Shown here one piece after another: positions 8,655 through 18,258 of a stretch of DNA of 64,000 nt; positions within the stretch are counted from its first letter, which is position 1, and each line of letters opens with the position of its first letter. Source of the DNA: UBA9926 sp038131595 (GTDB lineage: Bacteria; Pseudomonadota; Gammaproteobacteria; Pseudomonadales; Azotimanducaceae); assembly GCA_038131595.1 (NCBI GenBank), contig JAYPPR010000008.1, positions 1,966,948-2,030,947 of the forward strand, read 5' to 3'. The notes beneath the pieces were generated by a model. That model had not been told where the DNA came from. It saw only the letters and a list, made by a program, of their open reading frames with translations, and did not search any database. The position numbers and the translations under genes are program-made.

Positions 8655-9803
8655 TTAGGCTTTCATCGCGTCCAGAACTTCAGGGACAGCCTTCACGAAG
8701 CGTTCAACGTCTGGGAGCAGGCCAGTGCTCACTCGCGACCAGTTGGTGTAATCCTGATAGATACCTCGAATCATGATCTGCCGTTTGGCCATTTCTTGTC
8801 TGAAGGTTTCAGCATTCAAATCACCCAGGTCGATAAAGACAAAACTGGTTTGCGAAGGCGCGGGTTTCAGACCGTTGGCGCGAGCCACCTCGTTAATCAT
8901 TTGCCGCGCTTCGAAGATTCTTGTTTTCGAATAATTAAGAAACTCAAAGTCGTTATAGGAGGCTACAGCGGCTGCTACACCGGCTTGGTTCATGGCGTAG
9001 TTGCCAAGACCGAATTTGCTCATCGACTCAATTTTTTCGGGTGCTGCCATCATGTAACCGACGCGCAGGCCTGCCATGCCATAAATCTTGCTGAATGTTT
9101 TGGCGACGTAGACGTCGTGACCATCTCGCACTAAGTCGATCATTGAGTTGGCTTCTGGATCATCCGTGATCTCGTTATAGGCTTCATCGACTAAGACGGT
9201 ACATTTCTTCGAAGCCTTAATGCAGAATTCTCGCAGTGCCTTGGCGTCTGTGAGAATCGCTGTCGGATTGTTTGGATTGCAAATCTGCACCATCGCGACA
9301 TCAGGCGTAATGGCGTTATACAGTGCATCGAGATCCATGCTTAGGTCGGCGGTTTTGGCAGTACGTTTTAACTCCCCGCTGCCATGTCGGAGCGCAGAGC
9401 GGGTCGTCGTGTCCCAGAACAGGTCAGGACCCAAGATCTTTCCTTGTTGGAGTTTTTCAAGGGCTAGATAAGTGAGTACGCCGGAGGAGCCTGAGCTGAG
9501 TGCAATATGCTCAGGTGTGATGCCATTGCGCTCGGCGATCATCTCAAGCAGTCGGGTAACGGAGTCATTGACGTAATAGGCTCCTTTTCTGGTGGCGTCC
9601 ATCATGGCAGTGATGGCCGCGGGACTCGGGCCGTAGGGGTTCTCGTTCGCATTGAGTTTTGCGATACCCGAGGCTGGACCATAATTCAGTATCGAGGTGC
9701 TCGCTAACGCGCTAGGTAATGTAAGCAATTGGCCGCCAGCGATGGCACCGGCGCCAATGGTTGAGCGGGCTAGGAAGTTTCGTCGGGATAATACTGATGA
9801 CAT
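8655..9803 (-). CDS. Tat-exported class I/II aminotransferase (histidinol-phosphate aminotransferase-like)
   Basis: A 382-residue PLP enzyme of fold type I. The N-terminus from ATG 9803 is MSSVLSRRNFLARS followed by a hydrophobic Ala/Gly stretch ending LPSALA, a good twin-arginine signal (SRRNFLAR). The catalytic core shows LNANENPYGPS, NPNNPT, VDEAYNE and AKTFSKIYGMAGLRVGY, in which the Lys after Phe-Ser binds PLP. The family transfers amino groups; the closest branch resembles HisC, but no his genes are nearby and export argues against a role in histidine synthesis. AGAGGA precedes ATG 9803; an upstream in-frame start at 9941 would bury the Tat signal. Confidence 0.88.
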   Translation of the reverse strand: MSSVLSRRNFLARSTIGAGAIAGGQLLTLPSALASTSILNYGPASGIAKLNANENPYGPSPAAITAMMDATRKGAYYVNDSVTRLLEMIAERNGITPEHIALSSGSSGVLTYLALEKLQQGKILGPDLFWDTTTRSALRHGSGELKRTAKTADLSMDLDALYNAITPDVAMVQICNPNNPTAILTDAKALREFCIKASKKCTVLVDEAYNEITDDPEANSMIDLVRDGHDVYVAKTFSKIYGMAGLRVGYMMAAPEKIESMSKFGLGNYAMNQAGVAAAVASYNDFEFLNYSKTRIFEARQMINEVARANGLKPAPSQTSFVFIDLGDLNAETFRQEMAKRQIMIRGIYQDYTNWSRVSTGLLPDVERFVKAVPEVLDAMKA

Positions 9804-9993
9804 GTGTGGTCCTCTGAGTGCGGTAGGCACTCTGACGAGTGCCGGATGGTTGATGTGCGCTCCTTTAATGTAAAAGGTTTGACGTCCGCTGACCAGTATG
9901 ATCGTTGCATTAGCTACGAAGAGATGGGCATCGAGCGCCACACACTGCGCTAAGCGTGCTACGGGTCGAGCGTGTCTCTAATTGATACGAACG

Positions 9994-10824
9994 TTACGCT
10001 AATTTGCTCAACATACTGATCGCTACCGCGATGAGGTAGATGCCAAACGCGCGTTTAAGGTGAACCTCGTTGAGTCTTTGCGCAATTTTGGCGCCCCAAG
10101 GGCTCGTAAACACCGTCATGAAAGAGATAGCGAGCAGCGCAGGGATGTGGATATAGCCGATTGATCCCCATGGGAGTGCTGCGCTTTGGGTGAGGCCCAG
10201 GATCAGAAAGCCTATCGCTCCTGGGATCGCGATGATAAATCCCACTCCGGCGGCAGTGGCGACCGCCTGGTGGACTCTCCGGCCGCAAATTACCATGGTG
10301 ACAACGAAGGGGGTGCCGCCCCCGATACCCAGGAGCGCTGAAAATCCACCTAAAGCGCTTGCCAATCCAGCAAGGCCGAACCCTTGGGGGAGAGACCAAG
10401 GCACTTCTTTCGGTTCGAAGTATTGGGGAAATATAAAGTAGATTGAATACACCAATACGCCCACCGCAAACACCACGATGAGTGCCGTAGCATCCATGTA
10501 CGACGCCAGTACCACTCCGCCCGCAACGCCAATCAGCAGCCAGGGTGCCCAGGCCTTCAAAACACTGAAATCAACGAGGTCATTTTTGCGATGAGTTTGC
10601 ACTGCGCGAAAGGACGATACGATGATGCTTGCAAGAGAGGTCCCGATTGCGGTGTGCACTAGTCCGTCATTGTCGCCCGTAAACATGGGCAAGATCGCTA
10701 GCAGCGTTGGGACGATAATGAAGCCGCCGCCCACGCCGAAGAGGCCGGTAGTAATGCCAGCAATGGCACCCGCGCCCAGAAGGCTGCAGAGCATCAAGAT
10801 GATATCGGGGTCGATAGCGGGCAT
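9994..10824 (-). CDS. TauE/SafE family membrane exporter (TSUP family)
   Basis: A 276-residue integral membrane protein with about eight hydrophobic segments in two similar halves. The first begins GAGAIAGITTGLFGVGGGFIIVP and the second GLASALGGFSALLGIGGGTPFVV; these paired GxGGG motifs are the hallmark of the TSUP family, which moves sulfite, sulfonates or other small sulfur-containing or organic anions. ATG 10824 has TTGGAG upstream. It precedes the Tat aminotransferase on the same strand with a spacer of about 190 bp. The substrate is inferred only from the family name. Confidence 0.88.
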   Translation of the reverse strand: MPAIDPDIILMLCSLLGAGAIAGITTGLFGVGGGFIIVPTLLAILPMFTGDNDGLVHTAIGTSLASIIVSSFRAVQTHRKNDLVDFSVLKAWAPWLLIGVAGGVVLASYMDATALIVVFAVGVLVYSIYFIFPQYFEPKEVPWSLPQGFGLAGLASALGGFSALLGIGGGTPFVVTMVICGRRVHQAVATAAGVGFIIAIPGAIGFLILGLTQSAALPWGSIGYIHIPALLAISFMTVFTSPWGAKIAQRLNEVHLKRAFGIYLIAVAISMLSKLA

Positions 10825-11244
10825 ATAGCTCCAATTACCAGTCGCCTGTCGCTGTCCAGATGAGCGTAGAGGCGGGTGAGGCGATCCTTGCCGTGAGAAA
10901 AATTAATTCCCAGATAGCGTACGAAGTGAAGTCGCCTCCGGACCAAAGCACGCGTGGACCGCGAGTGGGGGTGGCTCACATACGCTTCAATGGGGTTTGG
11001 CCACTAAGGCGAAACGGTGTCTCCTTTTGATACTTGTTGCCGAGCGAGACCGCAAGTTGATGTAGAAAACTACACTGTGAGTCTTTGGCCGAAAAGGCGA
11101 CTACCGCGATGCCTAATGATAAGCCCGACAAAGATGTCCAGCAACCATGGTCAACGCGTGTGGGTTGGGCTGGGCCGCCCAGGTCGCGGTGAGGCACGCG
11201 CTAATTCTCGTCCGACAGAATGATTCGGATTAAGGTTTATAAGG
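10825..11244. other. Intergenic spacer, no recognised feature
   Basis: About 420 bp between the TauE/SafE gene and the 3' end of uvrA. Short open frames exist on both strands but have no recognisable protein features. I see no tRNA-like fold and no strong terminator hairpin. It should contain the promoter of the TauE/SafE gene, which I cannot place precisely. Confidence 0.5.
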
Positions 11245-14073
11245 TTAAGTTTCGAAATAAGGCAAAAGATACCGACCGGTTTCCGAACCTTTACTGCGAG
11301 ACAGTGTCTTGGGCGTGCCCGAAGCGATGACGTGTCCGCCCTCGGGGCCGCCCCCGGGGCCAAGGTCGATAATCCAATCTGATGTGCGGATGACGTCCAG
11401 GTTGTGCTCGATCACGATCACCGAATTACCGGCGTCAACGAGTCGATTGAGAACGACCAGCAATTTCTGAACGTCATCAAAGTGGAGCCCTGTGGTGGGT
11501 TCGTCGAGGATGTAACAAGTCCGGCCAGTTGCCAGCTTGGACAATTCTCTCGCCAGCTTAATCCGCTGCGCTTCACCCCCCGAGAGGGTGGTTGAAGGCT
11601 GCCCCAAGGCTAAGTAGTCGAGACCTACGTCCACTAACAGCTGAAGTTGATTCAAGATTTTGGGATGTTCAGAGAAGTGTTCGACCGACTCTGCAATGGT
11701 CATGTTCAGCACGTCTGAGATCGACTTGCCCTTGTACTTAATGTCTAGAGTTGCATCGTTAAATCGTTTTCCCTGACATGCATCGCACTTCACATAGACG
11801 TCAGAGAGAAAGTGCATCTCAATTTTGATGACACCATCTCCCTGGCAGGACTCACAGCGCCCTCCTTTGACGTTGAAAGAAAATCGGCCTGGCGAATAGC
11901 CTCGTGTCCTAGACTCTGGGAGCATTGAGAAAAATTTGCGTATCTCATCAAAAACCTTGATGTAAGTCGCGGGATTACTCCGGGGAGTCCGTCCGATGGG
12001 CTTTTGATCAATGGCCACCACCTTATCGAGATGTTCGAGTCCTTCGATGGAACTGTGCTGGCCCACTCTGTCTTGTGACCCATGGAAGTGACGGGCCAAG
12101 ACAGGAAATAAAATATCGTTGATAAGGGTAGATTTGCCGGCACCGGACACTCCGGTTACGGCGACGAGCACGCCAAGCGGTATCGAGACGTCAACATCTC
12201 GAAGGTTATTTTCCCGGGCGCCATTGATCAGGAGCGCGGCGGTGGATTCCCTCGGTTCATCTCTCATGGTGATTTCGCGCCTACCGGAAAGATAAGCGCC
12301 GGTTAACGACGCTTTGCTCCGTTGCAAGGCTTTGGGTGTCCCCTGAAAAATCACCTCTCCGCCTTTGGTGCCAGCGCCAGGACCGAAATCGACCACATGA
12401 TCCGCTGCACGAATGGTGTCTTCGTCGTGCTCGACGACTATGACTGTGTTGCCGATATCTCGCATTTTTAGGAGCGTATCGAGCAGTCGCTGATTGTCCC
12501 GCTGATGCAGGCCAATGCTGGGTTCATCCAAAATATAAATCACACCAGACAATTCGCTGCCGACTTGGCTAGCGAGTCGTATTCGCTGAGATTCGCCGCC
12601 GGACAGCGTTGGACCCAGGCGGTTCAGTGACAGGTAGGACAACCCAACAGAGACAAGAAAGCCCAAGCGACCTTGTATCTCCTTCAGCAATTCGGTGGCG
12701 ATTTCTTTATCCGCCCCTTTAAGCGCAAGGGAATCGAAAAATTTGAAGGCTTCGTCGATGGTCATCGCGGACACGTCGACCATGGTTTGCTTGCCCACCC
12801 GCACCGCGGCGCTTTCGGCACGTAAACGGTCGCCGTGACACACGTCGCAAGGGGTATTGGCCAGAAACTGGGAGTACCAGCGCTTCATGCCTTCAGAGCG
12901 CGTATTGCGAAATCTGCGCATGAGCCGATTGAGCAGTCCCTCGTAGCGAGAGTTTGTGGTGCCGTAACCCGACCACTTAATGGTGTAGCGTTTGTCGCCT
13001 GTTCCGTAGAGAACGGTTTTACGCTGAGCCTCCGTCAACTTCGACCAGGGTTTGTCTAGGGGAATCTTGAGGTGGGCGAACATCTGCCGATGGAAGGTCG
13101 CCGTCATTGATTTGCTGCTTGCCTCTATTTTGCCAACGGGTTTAAGGCAACCCTCTTTAAGGGTGAGGCTGGCATCTGGAATCACGAGCTGCGGATCAAA
13201 GGCCACCTGCGTTCCCAGCCCGTTGCAGTCTAAGCACATTCCCTGAGGACTGTTGAACGAGAATGACTGCGGCGTTAGTAGCGGAAAGGAGATGCCGCAA
13301 CCGTCGCACGCGAGGTGCTCTGAAAATATTCGATCTTTGCCATTGATCTCAGCGATCATGACGCCTTGTCCAAGGTTCAAGGCTTGCTCCACGCTCTCCG
13401 TAATGCGTTCACGCTGACCCTCTCGTATGACCAATCGATCGATAACGGCTTCAACCGTGTGCTTTTTTCGTTTATCCAGCACCGTCACGTCTTCAATCGC
13501 AACCAGTTCTCCGTCGATCCGCAGGCGGGCGAAGCCGGCGCTTCGAGCGGAATCGATCAAATCTTTATGCTCGCCTTTACGATTGACGAGTAAGCTTTGC
13601 ATTAAGAGGATTCGTGTGCCTTCGGGCTGTCTCATGAGCTCGTGCACAATTTTTTCTGCGGTCTGGCCAGCGACTTCATCACCGCAGCGATGACAATGCT
13701 GGCGGCCGATCCGGGCAAAAAGGACCCGGAGGTAGTCCGATATTTCGGTAATCGTCCCCACCGTCGATCGAGGGTTTCTAGACGTGGTTTTTTGCTCGAT
13801 GGAGATCGTGGGTGATAGCCCACGAATGGTGTCGTACTTGGGTTTCTCCATCTGCCCAAGGAACTGCCTAGCATACGCGGACAGTGACTCAACGTAGCGT
13901 CGCTGACCCTCTGCATACAGTGTGTCAAACGCAAGCGACGACTTGCCCGACCCTGAAACGCCGGTGAGGACCACGAGCTTTCGCTTGGGAATGGCGACTT
14001 CAACATTCTTTAGGTTGTGCTCTTTGGCCCCTTTGATGAGGATGTGGTCGAGTTCTTCGGCGGCTGGCTTCAT
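11245..14073 (-). CDS. uvrA: Excinuclease ABC subunit A
   Basis: A 942-residue protein, the normal length for UvrA. It has two ABC ATPase modules: the first with Walker A GVSGSGKSSLAFDTL near residue 35 and signature LSGGESQRIRLASQVGS, the second with GVSGAGKSTLINDIL and TLSGGEAQRIKLARELS. CxxC zinc-binding pairs are present (CHRCGDE, CDGCG, CLDCNG, CDVCHGDR, CESCQGDG, CDACQGKR). UvrA dimers with UvrB scan DNA for bulky damage in nucleotide excision repair. No LexA-type box is visible in the 246 bp upstream, so SOS control is not evident here. The gene is divergent from the CinA-type gene. Confidence 0.98.
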   Translation of the reverse strand: MKPAAEELDHILIKGAKEHNLKNVEVAIPKRKLVVLTGVSGSGKSSLAFDTLYAEGQRRYVESLSAYARQFLGQMEKPKYDTIRGLSPTISIEQKTTSRNPRSTVGTITEISDYLRVLFARIGRQHCHRCGDEVAGQTAEKIVHELMRQPEGTRILLMQSLLVNRKGEHKDLIDSARSAGFARLRIDGELVAIEDVTVLDKRKKHTVEAVIDRLVIREGQRERITESVEQALNLGQGVMIAEINGKDRIFSEHLACDGCGISFPLLTPQSFSFNSPQGMCLDCNGLGTQVAFDPQLVIPDASLTLKEGCLKPVGKIEASSKSMTATFHRQMFAHLKIPLDKPWSKLTEAQRKTVLYGTGDKRYTIKWSGYGTTNSRYEGLLNRLMRRFRNTRSEGMKRWYSQFLANTPCDVCHGDRLRAESAAVRVGKQTMVDVSAMTIDEAFKFFDSLALKGADKEIATELLKEIQGRLGFLVSVGLSYLSLNRLGPTLSGGESQRIRLASQVGSELSGVIYILDEPSIGLHQRDNQRLLDTLLKMRDIGNTVIVVEHDEDTIRAADHVVDFGPGAGTKGGEVIFQGTPKALQRSKASLTGAYLSGRREITMRDEPRESTAALLINGARENNLRDVDVSIPLGVLVAVTGVSGAGKSTLINDILFPVLARHFHGSQDRVGQHSSIEGLEHLDKVVAIDQKPIGRTPRSNPATYIKVFDEIRKFFSMLPESRTRGYSPGRFSFNVKGGRCESCQGDGVIKIEMHFLSDVYVKCDACQGKRFNDATLDIKYKGKSISDVLNMTIAESVEHFSEHPKILNQLQLLVDVGLDYLALGQPSTTLSGGEAQRIKLARELSKLATGRTCYILDEPTTGLHFDDVQKLLVVLNRLVDAGNSVIVIEHNLDVIRTSDWIIDLGPGGGPEGGHVIASGTPKTLSRSKGSETGRYLLPYFET

Positions 14074-14273
14074 AAGTTGAGGGATGCGTGAGATTGCGGG
14101 GATGGTACCAGTGATTACGCACGCAGTAACGAATAGATTGCTGTTGGTGAGAGATGTGATTTATGTTTTGCAAAAGCGCCGTTTCGAACTGGGGATCGTT
14201 TTTGGATTTCCGTATCCCAAGTGAGGGGTGCCCTTCCTATCGCACTGCAGCGTACAACAGCAGCATACACGGG

Positions 14274-14305
14274 GAAGTTTGAGCGAGAAGTTTGAGCGTG
14301 AAGTT
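14274..14305. repeat. 13-bp tandem repeat, 2.5 copies, upstream of the CinA-type gene
   Basis: GAAGTTTGAGCGA at 14274-14286 is followed by GAAGTTTGAGCGT at 14287-14299 and a partial GAAGTT at 14300. The partial third copy runs directly into AAGGAG (14306-14311), the ribosome binding site of the gene starting at 14320. Confidence 0.8.
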
Positions 14306-14319
14306 AAGGAGTAATGTGA

Positions 14320-15090
14320 ATGTCAGATGAAGCGGGTCGCGAAGACGTGGTAACAGCATGTCTAATCATCATCGGGAACGAAATACTGTCAGGAAGGACG
14401 CAAGACACGAACCTTGCGCACTTAAGTCAAGTGCTCAACGAGCTGGGCGTGCAAATGCGCGAAGCTCGAGTCATCCCCGATGTGGAGTCAGTCATCGTTG
14501 ACACAGTGAATACCTGCCGAGCGGAGTTCGATTACGTGTTCACCACTGGAGGTATTGGTCCCACCCATGATGACATTACTGCCGACAGCATCGCTCTGGC
14601 CTTTGGGGTGGCGCTTGAGTTTCATCCCGACATCGTAGCGCTTATCAAACGAAGAGAAGCGCCTCCTGAAGTCATGGAGTCACGGCTCAGAATGGCAAGA
14701 ATCCCAGTCGGAGCGTCTTTAATCGACAATCCTTCAGGTGGCCCCCCTGGATTTCAAATCGAGAACGTGTTCGTGATGGCGGGCGTGCCCATGGTGATGC
14801 AGGCCATGGCTGGGACCTTGACGAAAGAGCGGTTGCCTGGAGGAAGGCCGGTCCGCTCTTTGACGATTGGCGCGTTTCTTGGCGAAAGTCAGGTGGCACA
14901 GGACTTAGAGGAATTACAGAGCCAGCACCCAGCGGTCGATATTGGCTCGTACCCATTTTTCCGCGAAGCCGGTTATGGAACCAACCTTGTGGTCCGTGGC
15001 ACTGATCCTGAGGAACTCGCATCGATCGGCGAGGCGCTCAAAGTGCTGATTGAGAACCATGGCGCTGAGCCTCACGAGGGCGGTGTTTGA
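14320..15090 (+). CDS. CinA-type molybdopterin-binding domain protein (competence/damage-inducible protein A family)
   Basis: A 256-residue single-domain protein of the MoaB/MogA fold as in the N-terminal half of CinA: LIIIGNEILSGRTQDTN at the N-terminus and FTTGGIGPTHDDIT near residue 75 are the diagnostic motifs. It lacks the C-terminal nicotinamide-nucleotide amidohydrolase domain of full CinA, as do many proteobacterial YfaY-like relatives. The family is linked to nucleotide pyrophosphatase or repair activities, but this short form has no settled role. ATG 14320 follows AAGGAG by eight bases. It is divergent from uvrA. Confidence 0.85.
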   Translation: MSDEAGREDVVTACLIIIGNEILSGRTQDTNLAHLSQVLNELGVQMREARVIPDVESVIVDTVNTCRAEFDYVFTTGGIGPTHDDITADSIALAFGVALEFHPDIVALIKRREAPPEVMESRLRMARIPVGASLIDNPSGGPPGFQIENVFVMAGVPMVMQAMAGTLTKERLPGGRPVRSLTIGAFLGESQVAQDLEELQSQHPAVDIGSYPFFREAGYGTNLVVRGTDPEELASIGEALKVLIENHGAEPHEGGV

Positions 15091-15485
15091 GCCTGGTGCC
15101 GGTGGCGTTTTTCGAGGTGAAGTTGGTCCGGTGCAAGCGTAACCAGAATAGACATGCATCGGATTGGGTAAATTTGGCGACCCCATAAAGATATCCAATA
15201 CATTTTCCCTCGGTCATGTCATTTTCGGTATGGGCTAAGTGAAGCATAAGGATCGATCAGAGCTGGCGAGCTATCGGTAAACCTGAGAGAAGTTTTCAGC
15301 CAACCATGCTTGAAGGCGAATGGGTGATGGTCAAGAGACGGACCAGAGCCGATGGCGAATGGCCAATAATGTAGCATCTATTCACAGTTCCTCATGGAGT
15401 GACTGCCTATGGCTCCTGCCTTGAGGAGGCGGCAGGATAATGCAGTTCAGTTAATTAAAATTAGGTGAGATTAGGGGGTAGCACG
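15091..15485. other. Intergenic spacer before the lactonase gene
   Basis: No gene is recognised in these ~395 bp. The word GGCGAATGG occurs twice around 15315-15365. AT-rich sequence at 15450-15475 probably contains promoter elements of the downstream gene. No tRNA or strong terminator is seen. Confidence 0.5.
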
Positions 15486-16382
15486 ATGGAAGTGATTGCG
15501 ACTGGATTAGCGTTCCCGGAAGGACCCGTGGTGATGGACGATGGATCTGTGATCCTTGTCGAAATTCAACGTGGCACACTAACGCGCGTCTCACCTTCGG
15601 GCGATGTAAATGTTATTGCTGATTTGGGCGGCGGTCCAAACGGGGCTGCGCTAGGCCCAGATGGCCATTGTTATGTGTGCAATAACGGGGGCTTTAAGTG
15701 GTACACCGCTCGGGACGGCAGAGTATTTCCTGGTGATCAACCGGACGATTATGTGAGCGGATCGATACAGCGCGTGAATTTGAGCACCGGGGCTTTCGAC
15801 ACAATCTACGACCAGTGCGATGGTGAGCCGCTCAAAGGACCCAATGACCTAGTGTTCGATCGTGATGGAGGCTTTTGGTTTACAGACCACGGCAAGGCGC
15901 GTCCCAGAGACCGAGATCGCACAGGGGTTTTCTACGCCAAGCCCGACGGCAGCATGATCAGAGAGGCAATTTTCCCGTTGGAAGGTCCGAATGGCATAGG
16001 GCTTTCTCCCGATGAGCGCACGCTCTACGTTGCAGAAACACCGACTGGCAGAGTCTGGGCCTACTCTTTATCTTCGCCAGGCCAGATCGACACGAGTCAG
16101 CCGCGGGTCATGCTCGCGCAGCGACCCGATTACCACATGTTTGATTCGTTAGCCGTTGATGCTGAGGGGAACGTGTGCGTTGCAACGCTCATTACGGGGG
16201 GTATCAGTATCCATTCGCCCGATGGTCAGAAAGTAGAATTTGTAGAGACGCCGGATGTTCTGACGACCAATATCGCATTTGGTGGCACCGACCTTAAAAC
16301 CGCGTTCATCACGCTCTCAAGCACAGGGCAGCTCGTCAAGATGGATTGGGCGACCCAAGGTTTAAAGCTCAATTTCGCCTAG
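15486..16382 (+). CDS. SMP-30/gluconolactonase family protein
   Basis: A 298-residue six-bladed beta-propeller of the SMP-30/LRE family. Typical elements are the N-terminal GLAFPEGPVVMDDG with the metal-binding Glu, GGPNGAALGPDGHCYVCNNGG, GPNDLVFDRDGGFWFTDHG, GPNGIGLSPDERTLYVAET and PDVLTTNIAFGG. These enzymes are Ca2+ or Zn2+-dependent lactonases that open sugar or other lactones, usually in the cytoplasm. ATG 15486 has AGGGGG seven bases upstream; the in-frame ATG at 15465 would start before that site. No sugar-acid operon surrounds it, so the substrate is open. Confidence 0.88.
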   Translation: MEVIATGLAFPEGPVVMDDGSVILVEIQRGTLTRVSPSGDVNVIADLGGGPNGAALGPDGHCYVCNNGGFKWYTARDGRVFPGDQPDDYVSGSIQRVNLSTGAFDTIYDQCDGEPLKGPNDLVFDRDGGFWFTDHGKARPRDRDRTGVFYAKPDGSMIREAIFPLEGPNGIGLSPDERTLYVAETPTGRVWAYSLSSPGQIDTSQPRVMLAQRPDYHMFDSLAVDAEGNVCVATLITGGISIHSPDGQKVEFVETPDVLTTNIAFGGTDLKTAFITLSSTGQLVKMDWATQGLKLNFA

Positions 16383-16525
16383 TCAACGAAAGTCGGAGAT
16401 CGACCGAATAGGCTAGGGTTAATTAGTCGAATACTGAGCTAGGTCAATGGATTAGGTGGATTCCCTCGTCGCTTACCCGTTGCCCAACAGTCATTTGCTC
16501 GCTGTCATGGGACTGGGCGGGTTAG

Positions 16526-18055
16526 CTATAAGCCAAGGCGCGTAAGCTGCTCAGTCGGCGCATCGATCTCGCCAAGCGCTGTCCTTAGTGCATCGAGCAT
16601 GGCTTGCTCGCACTGCGTGCCCACGAGATTGTTATCCTCTGTTGGATCCTCCTCAAGATCGAACAAATAGTGCTCGTCGACAGGCATATTGGTCGTCCAA
16701 AAGGGGAGAAGATCCCCTGGCTCAAAGGGTTGCCGTATGACGGGAATACTCGACCCTGGCATGGTGTCCAAGCGAGCCCGCTGATCGGGCACCGGTAATC
16801 TTAGACCTGGATATGAAGGGACCGGCATGGTCGACCAGCGATTAGAAAACATGGAAAGCGGAAAGTTGTCGCCTACTGGCCCTCTCGCATATTTGTGCTT
16901 TCCATCGTTGATCTGAACCCAATTACCGTAGATCCCGCCCAGCGCATATTCTCGAACCGACGTCTTCTCTCCGGTAATGAGTGGCAGCAAAGATTGGCCG
17001 TGAGTGGCGTGCTCGCTGGATACGTCAAAAAAGTCAGCCAAGGTGGCGTGCAAGTCGACATTCGTTGTGAGGGCCTCTATTTCTCCAGGCGAGGCAGAGG
17101 GAAATGAGATGAGTAAAGGGGTATGACCAAGGGGCTCATACTGCATCACCCGAGGTTTGCCCCATAGATCTTTCTCGCCAAGGTAGTGACCGTGGTCTGT
17201 GCAGAGGATCACCATGGTGTCCTCCCAAAAATTACCCTCGTCCAGCGCGTCGAGCACTCTGCCAAGCCAATGATCTATCATCGAGAGCTTGGCACCGTAA
17301 TTGTTACGGATGTGTCGCCCTTCTTTCTCGGTGATCTGTCCTGATTCCACGCCGCCCACTGCATAGGGCGGCCAAATCAATCGCTCACCTTCCCACTCGC
17401 CGTATCGACTGGCCCAAGGCTCGGGGGTGTCGAACGGTTCGTGAGGGTCGAATTCGTCAACGAACAAAAGGAAAGAAGAATGTTCGGATCCTTGGGTTTT
17501 GAGCCAATCCGCAGCGGCGCGCATGGTTTTGGGTCCGGGATAGTCCGCTTCTTCTCTGAAGTAAGTACGCGAGAAGTCGTAGCCAAACCCGTCTGGATTC
17601 GCCGCATTCGCGTACTTGGCTTTGGCAGCAAGCGATGGAGCACCCTGCCAGCTAAGATCCGGTCTCGTCTTCCAGGGGTCACTCTCGTGGCCGCGCACAT
17701 AGTCCCAAGCAAAGAAGTCTGTGTGGTAGTTCTCTCCACCAACTTCAAACAGGTGCGGGTGGTCAGTGATTAATTGAGTGGGGATACCCTTGCGCCTGAG
17801 TGAGTAGGTGATGGGTCGTTCCCATAGCTCAATCGACCCCCAAGGTTTCCAGAGAAAGTCGAGTGCGCCGCATAGAATGTCATGCCGGGCCGGCATGCAG
17901 GGCAACGACCCTGTGAAGTGGCGGTTAAATTTTTTGCTTCTCGCTGCGAGTCGATCGATGTTAGGCGTTTCAAATTCCTGTCCGCCATAGCAACCGAGCA
18001 TGTGTCGGTTCAAGCTATCGAGTAGCAGGACAACGGCGCGTTGGGGGCGTGTCAT
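16526..18055 (-). CDS. Sulfatase (formylglycine-dependent, type I)
   Basis: A 509-residue sulfatase of the alkaline-phosphatase superfamily. Asp13 in LLLDSLNRHMLGCYGG is a metal ligand, and Cys53 in SLPCMPARHD is in the CxPxR motif that is converted to formylglycine. Further metal ligands lie in ILCTDHGHYLGEKDLWGK, and FDPHEPFD is also typical. It would hydrolyse an organic sulfate ester. No signal peptide is visible, so it appears cytoplasmic. No formylglycine-generating enzyme gene is in this window; maturation must come from elsewhere. It is convergent with the SMP-30 gene. Confidence 0.92.
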   Translation of the reverse strand: MTRPQRAVVLLLDSLNRHMLGCYGGQEFETPNIDRLAARSKKFNRHFTGSLPCMPARHDILCGALDFLWKPWGSIELWERPITYSLRRKGIPTQLITDHPHLFEVGGENYHTDFFAWDYVRGHESDPWKTRPDLSWQGAPSLAAKAKYANAANPDGFGYDFSRTYFREEADYPGPKTMRAAADWLKTQGSEHSSFLLFVDEFDPHEPFDTPEPWASRYGEWEGERLIWPPYAVGGVESGQITEKEGRHIRNNYGAKLSMIDHWLGRVLDALDEGNFWEDTMVILCTDHGHYLGEKDLWGKPRVMQYEPLGHTPLLISFPSASPGEIEALTTNVDLHATLADFFDVSSEHATHGQSLLPLITGEKTSVREYALGGIYGNWVQINDGKHKYARGPVGDNFPLSMFSNRWSTMPVPSYPGLRLPVPDQRARLDTMPGSSIPVIRQPFEPGDLLPFWTTNMPVDEHYLFDLEEDPTEDNNLVGTQCEQAMLDALRTALGEIDAPTEQLTRLGL

Positions 18056-18258
18056 GGTGGCAACTTCCGTGGCTAGCGAAGCTTCCTAGCCTTAAGAATT
18101 ATCGGAGCGGAATCAAGTCCTAAGGCCATGACATCGCTTGGTCTTGGAGATTGACTCGAGCGAATGGTGAGCCTGTCCCCGTTTCTGATCAGGCAGGTCC
18201 TCGCTCAGCCGGCCGTTTAATGGTGAATAGGTTTTCGTTCTCGCCAAAGACGAATCTG

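Noticed and set aside
14074..14319. SOS box upstream of uvrA
   Set aside because: I looked for CTGT(N8)ACAG in the divergent spacer and found only weak partial matches such as CTGCAG.
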